DNA from: JBCCRH01 sp039208045
GTDB lineage: Bacteria > Bacteroidota > Bacteroidia > Chitinophagales > Saprospiraceae
Reading direction: 5' to 3'
Assembly (NCBI GenBank): GCA_039208045.1
Contig: JBCCRH010000319.1
Span: 1 to 7,537, forward strand
DNA: 7,537 bases
Positions 1-4,357 of the stretch are shown here, one piece after another. Made by a program: the position numbers and the translations under genes. Position 1 is the stretch's first letter. Every line of letters starts with the position of its first letter. The notes under the pieces are model-generated. The model was not told the DNA's origin. It searched no databases and saw only the letters and a list, made by a program, of their open reading frames with translations.

Positions 1-30
1 CCCTCCTTTGGTACAATTTCCAAAGGAGGG
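1..30. repeat. 11-bp inverted repeat made of two tRNA-Leu 3' tails
   Basis: CCCTCCTTTGG at 1-11 and its exact reverse complement at 20-30 flank an 8-nt spacer. The right arm is the 3' end (T-arm and acceptor strand) of the minus-strand tRNA-Leu. The left arm, read on the plus strand, continues as CCCTCCTTTGGTACA, which looks like the 3' end of a tRNA-Leu in the opposite orientation whose body would lie before base 1. Either two tRNA-Leu genes converge tail to tail here, or only a tail was duplicated in inverted orientation. The hairpin could also stop transcription. The symmetry reaches the first base of the window, so a boundary or assembly artefact is possible. Confidence 0.75.
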
Positions 31-101
31 ACTCGAACCCTCACGTCCTTGCGGACATTGGATTTTGAATCCAACGTGTCTACCAATTCCACCACTTTGG
101 C
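18..101 (-). tRNA. trnL: tRNA-Leu (anticodon CAA)
   Basis: This is an 84-nt class II tRNA. On the minus strand it starts GCCAAAG at 101 and has a D-arm containing GGTAGAC. The anticodon stem TTGGA/TCCAA encloses the loop TTCAAAA, with anticodon CAA at 67-65 reading UUG codons. A long variable arm (GTCC-GCAA-GGAC) is followed by the T-arm GAGGG-TTCGAGT-CCCTC and the 3' acceptor strand CTTTGG. No CCA is encoded. The first acceptor pair is odd: G1 faces A (base 19). The plus-strand tail at 1-15 (CTTTGGTACA) would give a G-U pair at this place. The gene lies downstream of rseP-hscB on the same strand, and no strong promoter of its own was found. Confidence 0.93.
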
Positions 102-127
102 AAGTATCAATATTTCAAATTCTAAAC

Positions 128-169
128 GGATTTTGAATCCAGCGCGTCTACCAATTCCGCCACTTCGGC
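128..169 (-). pseudogene. 5' half of a second tRNA-Leu(CAA)
   Basis: Read on the minus strand from 169, 42 nt match the first 42 nt of the adjacent tRNA-Leu at 38 positions: acceptor 5' strand, D-arm, and anticodon arm with loop TTCAAAA. The match stops three bases into the 3' side of the anticodon stem. The next bases, 127-102, are AT-rich and show no variable arm, T-arm or acceptor 3' strand. It is therefore a truncated tRNA gene, not a functional one. It begins GCCGAAG where the intact gene has GCCAAAG, so it was probably copied from a different tRNA-Leu allele than its neighbour. Confidence 0.85.
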
Positions 170-183
170 ATGGTGCACTACTT

Positions 184-235
184 TGTGCTGAAGTGGCGGG
201 GTTTACCCCGATCCCCTCATCGGGGCCACTTCGGC
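184..235 (-). repeat. 52-bp structured repeat, copy B (tRNA-Leu acceptor-like ends)
   Basis: On the minus strand the copy begins GCCGAAGTGGC, identical to the start of the tRNA-Leu half at 169, and ends GCCACTTCAGC followed by ACA. These two ends pair over 10 of 11 positions. The interior can form CCCC-GATGA-GGGG and GGGG-TAAA-CCCC hairpins, giving a three-way junction, or alternatively one longer CCCCGAT/ATCGGGG stem. It is 46/52 identical to the copy at 251-302, and copy starts are 67 bp apart. Its function is unknown. It might be a tRNA-derived element, a processing signal or a transcription attenuator. Confidence 0.8.
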
Positions 236-250
236 TTAGTGGTTTTACTC

Positions 251-302
251 TGTGCTGAAGTGGCGAGATTCATCCCGATCCCCTTGTCGGGGCCACTTCG
301 GC
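251..302 (-). repeat. 52-bp structured repeat, copy A (tRNA-Leu acceptor-like ends)
   Basis: This is the copy nearest to hscB. Its outer 11-nt arms are identical to those of the copy at 184-235, and all six differences fall in the interior. In the second predicted hairpin, copy A reads GGGA-TGAA-TCTC where copy B reads GGGG-TAAA-CCCC. One pair changes from A-T to G-C with both bases altered, and another changes from G-T to G-C, so pairing is kept. It starts 34 nt after the hscB stop and is the first strong structure met by transcripts leaving the rseP-hscB operon. It may act as their terminator, although no clear T-run follows it. Confidence 0.8.
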
Positions 303-335
303 AAGTGGTTGGGTGCTATTACCACACCCCTACTT

Positions 336-860
336 TCAGCGCGCAGCAAACTTAGATAAATTTTCCTGAATGCGCAATAGATACCGCTTTTTTAGATAAT
401 AATCTTTGATGGCCTGTAATTCCGAGTCGTCAGAAGTGGTGGCATTGTAGTTTTCTACGACGGAGGCGATGGCCGTGTAGAGCGAAGCTTCTTTTTCGGT
501 GATCGCAGTTTTCACCTGTGCTAGCTTGGATGCATCAAAATCAAACTCCAATTCCATCAACTCCTCATTCACCTCCATCATCTCCATCAAAAAGTCTTGT
601 GGGATGGTATTTTTCCCCTCTTCTCCCAACACACCCTTTAAATCCAGCACATATTTCATCCGTCGGTCAAAATCCGAAAGCGTTTGGTAGGCTTTATTAT
701 TGAGGGTGCTCAATTCTAAGATTTCTGCTTGCTTCGCCTCCGACTCTAAGGTGTAAAAATCAGGATGATACTTTTTGCTATTGGCATAAAAGATACGCTT
801 CAGTGCGCCTTCATCGACCTTAAAAGAAACCGGAATTTCATAAAACGCAAAGTAATCCAT
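336..860 (-). CDS. hscB: HscB-type Fe-S cluster assembly co-chaperone
   Basis: The 174-residue protein matches HscB in length (about 170) and layout. The N-terminal J domain spans residues 1-75, with the HPD motif at 32-34 that stimulates the Hsp70 ATPase and the typical LNNKAYQTLSD...RMKYVL stretch at 53-72. A linker follows, then the C-terminal helical domain, which binds the scaffold IscU in known homologues, beginning PQDFLMEMMEVNEEL at 87-101. From family knowledge it would deliver Fe-S-loaded scaffold to HscA or DnaK in the cytoplasm. The ATG follows the TAA stop of rseP without a gap, so translation is probably coupled; GGAAG sits about 7 nt upstream, inside rseP. No hscA, iscU or fdx is visible nearby. 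The zinc-binding N-terminal extension of eukaryotic homologues is absent. Confidence 0.93.
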   Translation of the reverse strand: MDYFAFYEIPVSFKVDEGALKRIFYANSKKYHPDFYTLESEAKQAEILELSTLNNKAYQTLSDFDRRMKYVLDLKGVLGEEGKNTIPQDFLMEMMEVNEELMELEFDFDASKLAQVKTAITEKEASLYTAIASVVENYNATTSDDSELQAIKDYYLKKRYLLRIQENLSKFAAR

Positions 861-2204
861 TTACTTCCAATTTAGCCAGCGCAGCACATCCAGGCCATTG
901 GCGTAAAGCACCAAACCAATCACAATGAAAAAGCCCACCATCGTGGCAATTTCCATAAAGCGATCGCTCGGCTTCTGGCCCGACACCATTTCATACAGTA
1001 AGAACATCACGTGCCCGCCGTCCAAGGCCGGGATCGGCAGCAAATTCATAAAGGCCAAAATGAGCGATAGAATGGCCGTCATCGTCCAAAAGCGCTCCCA
1101 GTTCCAGGTGTTGCCAAACATGCCCCCGATCGAAGCAAAACCACCCAGGCTCTCCGACGCTTTGATCTTTCCCCTAAACATTTGCCCAAAGGCCTTAATC
1201 TGCACCACTAAGAAGTTCCAACCTTTCGCTACCCCCGCCGGTAAGGCCTGCGCCAAAGTGTAGTCCTCACGTGCCGTATCGAAAAAATACCCTGCACCAT
1301 AAGGCGCTACGCCAATCTTACCTTGCTCATTCGTCGTGATGGCTAAATTGATCGTATCTTTTTCTGCTCTCACCACCGTTACTTCCACTGGCGTATTTTT
1401 CAGCTTCGTCACCGATCGATAAAAATCACTGAAGTAAGGCATCGGCTGCCCATTTAGGGCTACGATTTTATCATCCTTTTGCAGGCCCGCCTTCTCCGCA
1501 GGCGCATCTTTGGCTATTCCACCTGCCACAAAAGGTACACGAGCCACAAACAAGCGCTCATTCTTATTTTCATAGCGCGACAAAATATCGGTAAACTTCG
1601 GGTCAATCGCTACCTCCTTTTCCTGCCCATCACGTCTCACGGTCATACTCGTCGCATCATTCAAAATCACCTCCCGTATGACTGCTCGATCATCAAAACG
1701 CTCAAACGGTTTACCCCCAATACTCAGCACCTCATCCCCGTCACGCAAGCCCATATCCATGCCCAGCGAATCAGCAAAAATGCCGTATTTCACATTCTCA
1801 GCAGGCAGATATTCTTCACCCCACACCCAAAGCACCATCCCATACAGCAAAAAGCCAAGAATGAAATTCACCGTCACGCCACCCAGCATAATAATCAACC
1901 GCTGCCAGGCCGGCTTGGTGCGGAATTCCCAGTCTTGCGGCTCCTGTGCCATCTGTTCGGTATCAAAGCTCTCATCAATCATCCCTGAAATCTTCACATA
2001 CCCCCCCAACGGCAGCCAGCCGATACCATACTCCGTATCACCAATCTTCTTCTTGAACAGCGAAAACCAAGGGTCAAAGAATAGATAAAACTTCTCAACA
2101 CGCGTCCCAAATAATCGGGCAGGGAGAAAGTGCCCCATCTCATGCAGGACAATTAAAATGGACAAACTAAGCATCAGCTGTCCAACCATGATCACAGTAT
2201 CCAT
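861..2204 (-). CDS. rseP: RseP family site-2 intramembrane zinc metalloprotease
   Basis: This 447-residue inner-membrane protease shows the full S2P layout. TM1 carries HEMGH at 21-25 (zinc ligands H21 and H25, catalytic E22). The membrane-reentrant loop region with LPLGGYVKISGMIDES lies near 64-79, and TM2 lies near 102-128. Two tandem PDZ domains lie at about 137-200 and 222-290 (second with a GLQKDDKIVALNG core). A C-terminal membrane segment carries NLLPIPALDGGH at 387-398, with D395 the third zinc ligand, and a last TM lies at about 420-440. In Proteobacteria RseP cleaves the anti-sigma factor RseA and signal-peptide remnants; the substrate here is unknown. It is the first gene of an rseP-hscB operon, and a Bacteroidota-type promoter sits about 86 bp upstream. 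The often adjacent dxr gene is absent from this side. M1 is favoured because it provides a complete TM1; M6 is a possible alternative. Confidence 0.96.
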   Translation of the reverse strand: MDTVIMVGQLMLSLSILIVLHEMGHFLPARLFGTRVEKFYLFFDPWFSLFKKKIGDTEYGIGWLPLGGYVKISGMIDESFDTEQMAQEPQDWEFRTKPAWQRLIIMLGGVTVNFILGFLLYGMVLWVWGEEYLPAENVKYGIFADSLGMDMGLRDGDEVLSIGGKPFERFDDRAVIREVILNDATSMTVRRDGQEKEVAIDPKFTDILSRYENKNERLFVARVPFVAGGIAKDAPAEKAGLQKDDKIVALNGQPMPYFSDFYRSVTKLKNTPVEVTVVRAEKDTINLAITTNEQGKIGVAPYGAGYFFDTAREDYTLAQALPAGVAKGWNFLVVQIKAFGQMFRGKIKASESLGGFASIGGMFGNTWNWERFWTMTAILSLILAFMNLLPIPALDGGHVMFLLYEMVSGQKPSDRFMEIATMVGFFIVIGLVLYANGLDVLRWLNWK

Positions 2205-2207
2205 ATC

Positions 2208-2219
2208 TTATTGCAATAA
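2208..2219. other. perfect 12-bp palindrome next to the rseP start codon
   Basis: TTATTGCAATAA is a perfect palindrome whose nearest base lies 4 nt upstream of the rseP ATG, inside the presumed leader. A repressor site or simple chance would both fit. A perfect 12-mer palindrome is expected roughly once or twice in a random sequence of this length. Confidence 0.3.
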
Positions 2220-2289
2220 ACGTTTGCTAGGAATTTATTTTAGCCGCAATATAACAGCAATTGTAGGCATGATGTTGCCTGAGCAGCCG

Positions 2290-2297
2290 CAAAGGTA
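2290..2297 (-). promoter_or_regulatory. Bacteroidota-type -7 element for rseP-hscB
   Basis: The minus strand reads TACCTTTG followed by C, an exact match to the TAnnTTTG consensus used by the primary sigma factor of Bacteroidota. Transcription would start a few bases downstream, leaving a leader of about 80 nt before the rseP ATG at 2204. The expected -33 TTG is not evident; the region 19-24 nt upstream is only T-rich (ATTTTTAG). This is the best promoter candidate in the window. Confidence 0.65.
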
Positions 2298-2334
2298 GCA
2301 CGATTTTACTAAAAATAGATGAATGAGGGCAGCC

Positions 2335-2351
2335 CTACGATAAAATCGTAG
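2335..2351. repeat. small perfect hairpin CTACGAT-AAA-ATCGTAG
   Basis: A 7-bp perfect stem with a 3-nt loop lies about 40 bp upstream of the rseP -7 element. It marks the rseP-side edge of the structured intergenic cluster. No T-run follows it on either strand, so a terminator role is not supported. Confidence 0.5.
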
Positions 2352-2369
2352 ATCACGCTCTCCGCTACA

Positions 2370-2472
2370 ATAAGACCTGCCAGAAAACAACGCCGCATCG
2401 GCGGTAGTAGGTCTTCGTTCTTCACTCAGCCCTCCTACTGCCGTGCTCTGTATGTTTTCCGGCAGGCCTTAT
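2370..2472. repeat. 103-bp imperfect palindrome (MITE/REP-doublet-like)
   Basis: The terminal 20-bp arms at 2370-2389 and 2453-2472 are inverted repeats matching at 18 of 20 positions (core GTTTTC-GGCAGG). Inward, the arms continue with weaker symmetry: CGGCGGTAGTAGG around 2399-2411 faces CCTCCTACTGCCG around 2430-2442. The whole segment could fold into one long, interrupted hairpin. No open reading frame with transposase features lies inside. A short non-autonomous mobile element or a REP doublet fits best. No target-site duplication could be recognised. Confidence 0.65.
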
Positions 2473-2474
2473 AA

Positions 2475-2579
2475 CCGCTGCGATCGTTGCTGCGGTCCGA
2501 CACAACCTGGGGAGTTCCAGATATGCGGGTCGTGCCGTTCGGATTTGCAATCCGAATCATCGGGTGGCTTTAAGCCCGA
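2475..2579. repeat. cluster of three REP-like hairpins
   Basis: Three stem-loops follow each other: CCGCTGC/GCTGCGG at 2475-2495 (6 of 7 pairs), TTCGGATT-TGC-AATCCGAA at 2538-2556 (8 perfect pairs, 3-nt loop), and a bulged stem at 2560-2579 (TCGG...GGCTT-T-AAGCC-CGA). A 12-bp direct repeat, CCGACACAACCT, occurs at 2497-2508 and again at 2576-2587, 79 bp apart. Such hairpin clusters resemble the REP sequences moved by RAYT (IS200-like) transposases. No such transposase gene is present in the window, so the assignment is an inference from shape only. Confidence 0.55.
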
Positions 2580-2582
2580 CAC

Positions 2583-2628
2583 AACCTTGGAGGTTTTACC
2601 AAGCACCCACTTGTCAACCTCCAAGGTT
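2583..2628 (-). terminator. strong hairpin downstream of purU, probable terminator
   Basis: AACCTTGGAGGTT at 2583-2595 and its exact reverse complement at 2616-2628 form a 13-bp stem. Inside the loop, CAAG at 2600-2603 and CTTG at 2610-2613 can pair further. It begins 17 nt after the purU stop codon in the direction of transcription and would protect the rseP upstream region from read-through. There is no long T-run, as is common in Bacteroidota. The left arm overlaps one copy of the CCGACACAACCT direct repeat, so it may instead be part of the REP-like cluster. Confidence 0.5.
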
Positions 2629-2644
2629 TAGCCTAGCCTACCCC

Positions 2645-3514
2645 CTACTCAAACACCACCGTCCGGTTCTGAAATGGCAAAATCTTATGCTGCAAAGCCA
2701 ACCAAATCGCTTCTGACAAGACCACCTTCTCCATATTTTTTCCCTTGCGGATCAAATCACGGATCGAATCGCGATGCGAAATTTTAATGACATCCTGAGC
2801 GATAATCGGCCCCTCATCCAGATCAGCCGTCACATAGTGACTCGTTGCCCCAATCAACTTCACCCCCCGCTTGTAAGCCGAGTGGTACGGCCTAGCCCCC
2901 TTAAAAGCGGGCAAAAACGAATGGTGTATGTTAATCACCTGATTCGGAAAGTGGGAGACAAAGTTGTCCGAAAGGATTTGCATGTAGCGCGCTAAAATCA
3001 CAATATCCACATCCAATTCTCGCAGTAAAGCCATTTCTAGCGCCTCCTGCTCCGCTTTGTTCTCTTTGGTGATAGTGAACACTTTAAATGGAATATCAAA
3101 ACGATCCGCGATATACTTCAAGTTTTCGTGATTGCTGATAATCACAGGAATTTCTGCTTCCCACTCCCCTGACTTCACCCGCTGCAAAATATCGTAGAGG
3201 CAGTGCGACATTTTGGAAACAAAAATACCAATGCGTGGCTTCCGATTGGTAAAGTGCAACTGCCATTGCATAGCAAACTTCTGGCCCACCAAAGTGCCAA
3301 AGAATTCATCTACCTTCTCCGCAGGAATCGCAAAACCTTCCAGCTCCCACTCTACCCGCATAAAAAACTGACCAACCTCCCGATCCACATGCTGATCTAG
3401 GCTGATCACATTGCCATTATTGCGATGCAAAAAATCGGTGACCGCCGCCACAATCCCCACTTGGTCAGGGCAGTGCATCAATAAAATCGCCGTATTTTTC
3501 TGAGTTTTTTCCAT
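2645..3514 (-). CDS. purU: formyltetrahydrofolate deformylase
   Basis: The 289-residue protein (E. coli PurU is 280) has an N-terminal ACT domain at about 9-85, starting ILLMHCPDQVGIVAAVT. A formyltransferase-fold domain at about 93-285 follows. The catalytic triad of this fold is visible as N195 and H197 in INIHHSFLPAF and D233 in ADLDEGPII. In the cytoplasm PurU hydrolyses 10-formyl-THF to THF and formate, supplying formate to PurT and balancing one-carbon pools. The ACT domain rules out PurN (glycinamide ribonucleotide formyltransferase), which lacks it. The gene lies 54 bp downstream of the histidine phosphatase gene on the same strand and could share its transcript, though a promoter candidate lies in the gap. 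In E. coli, methionine activates and glycine inhibits PurU; conservation of that control cannot be judged here. Confidence 0.96.
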   Translation of the reverse strand: MEKTQKNTAILLMHCPDQVGIVAAVTDFLHRNNGNVISLDQHVDREVGQFFMRVEWELEGFAIPAEKVDEFFGTLVGQKFAMQWQLHFTNRKPRIGIFVSKMSHCLYDILQRVKSGEWEAEIPVIISNHENLKYIADRFDIPFKVFTITKENKAEQEALEMALLRELDVDIVILARYMQILSDNFVSHFPNQVINIHHSFLPAFKGARPYHSAYKRGVKLIGATSHYVTADLDEGPIIAQDVIKISHRDSIRDLIRKGKNMEKVVLSEAIWLALQHKILPFQNRTVVFE

Positions 3515-3535
3515 AATCTACTGTTTTTCAGGCCG

Positions 3536-3567
3536 CAAAACTGATACAAAAAACTAGGCTATGCAAA
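3536..3567 (-). promoter_or_regulatory. candidate purU promoter
   Basis: On the minus strand, TTTG at 3567-3564 is followed after 20 nt by CAGTTTTGC (-7-like, first base C instead of T in TAnnTTTG) at 3543-3535. The spacing fits the Bacteroidota -33/-7 pattern. The -33 element lies just upstream of the phosphatase stop codon, leaving a leader of roughly 15-20 nt. The match is imperfect. Confidence 0.4.
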
Positions 3568-3568
3568 T

Positions 3569-4264
3569 CTACTGCGTATTTTCAAGCATCGGAGGAGTAA
3601 ATCGAAGCGGAAATAACTGCACCTCCCCTCCAGTACCACGGATAATATAGTAGAGCCTATCGTATTCAATCTCTGGCATTTTTGGAAGATCATCTCGCCC
3701 ACTCAATAGGCCAGCTAGCTCGGGGGTGGTATTGGAGTGACCCACGATCAAGGTCGTTTTTCCCCTTCCTGTGGTAAGAAGGTCGATCGCTAAAGAATCC
3801 AACTGAGCAGCATCATAGCTGTACAATTTTGCACCTTGACTCTGTACTAATGGCCTACCGGTAGCTATCGTTCGCTGCGTTAGCGTGGAATACACTCGAT
3901 TTACTTTGATCCCTGCCAAAATTTCAGCTAAATGCGCTGCTCGCTGTGCTCCTTTTGCCGTCAAGCCAGGGTCGTTGCTATCCACTTTCTTTTCTGCATG
4001 CCGAACCAGAAGGTATCGACTGTCCTCTGCTGAGAATTGTAGCGGAAGTGTTCTGCCATCTTCAAAAGCCAGCTCTGTATTCGTAATTCGATTCACTGCC
4101 ACGCTCGATACCTTTGATAAAGACATTTCATTGGAGCAAGCCCCCGTGAGTAAGAAGCACGCAAAAAGGCCGACTATTTGAACTTTTCTATTGGATAATT
4201 GCTTTATGAGCAACTGCATGGAGGCCTGTAGGGATGGAAAAAAACAATGTTTATTCAGTTTCAT
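3569..4264 (-). CDS. histidine phosphatase family lipoprotein (SixA/PGM-like)
   Basis: The N-terminus has basic residues, a hydrophobic stretch and a lipobox LTGAC with C43 as the lipidated cysteine, so the mature protein should be anchored to a membrane facing the periplasm. The branch-1 histidine phosphatase signature follows: RHAE at 88-91 (H89 the phosphorylated nucleophile, R88 the phosphate ligand), R131 in STLTQRTIATG, and the second histidine H176 in VGHSNT. The mature part is short (about 190 residues), close to SixA-like phosphatases; the substrate cannot be named. A start at M16 (4219) gives a more usual 27-residue signal peptide than M1, so the true start may lie there. Bases 4265-4357 separate it from the divergent SWIM gene. 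It may be cotranscribed with purU, although no functional link is evident. Confidence 0.85.
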   Translation of the reverse strand: MKLNKHCFFPSLQASMQLLIKQLSNRKVQIVGLFACFLLTGACSNEMSLSKVSSVAVNRITNTELAFEDGRTLPLQFSAEDSRYLLVRHAEKKVDSNDPGLTAKGAQRAAHLAEILAGIKVNRVYSTLTQRTIATGRPLVQSQGAKLYSYDAAQLDSLAIDLLTTGRGKTTLIVGHSNTTPELAGLLSGRDDLPKMPEIEYDRLYYIIRGTGGEVQLFPLRFTPPMLENTQ

Positions 4265-4357
4265 TTAATTGTTAATTTTTATTCTAACTATTGTAAGGTG
4301 CCTGCTAAGTCTCTATTTTAATGGCTTGGTACTTTTTTTAGTACGATTAACACAACT
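4265..4357. promoter_or_regulatory. divergent intergenic region, promoters not resolved
   Basis: This AT-rich 93-bp gap separates two divergently transcribed genes and must hold at least one promoter for each. On the plus strand, TTG at 4291-4293 followed after 20 nt by TATTTTAA at 4314-4321 is a weak -33/-7 candidate for the SWIM gene. TACTTTTT at 4330-4337 is another partial -7 match and lies in a small inverted repeat, GTACT-TTTTTT-AGTAC (4329-4344). No good -7 element was found for the minus-strand phosphatase gene. Confidence 0.35.

Noticed and set aside
184..302. Possible CRISPR-like repeat pair
   Set aside because: There are only two copies, 52 bp long, internally palindromic and diverged at six positions. 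The 15-bp gap between them is too short for a spacer, and no cas gene is nearby.
49..355. Two overlapping plus-strand frames of 61-69 codons
   Set aside because: They are antisense to the tRNA-Leu and run through the 52-bp repeats; the apparent internal protein repeat is only the DNA repeat translated.
925..2088. Long plus-strand frames of 112-169 codons
   Set aside because: They lie entirely antisense to rseP, whose active-site motifs and membrane segments are unambiguous; the predicted peptides have no recognisable features.
2443..2631. 62-codon plus-strand frame with several CxxC-like cysteine pairs
   Set aside because: It runs straight through the hairpins and both direct-repeat copies, so its residues are dictated by repeat sequence. 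No ribosome binding site or promoter and no recognisable domain; the cysteines do not form a coherent zinc-finger spacing.
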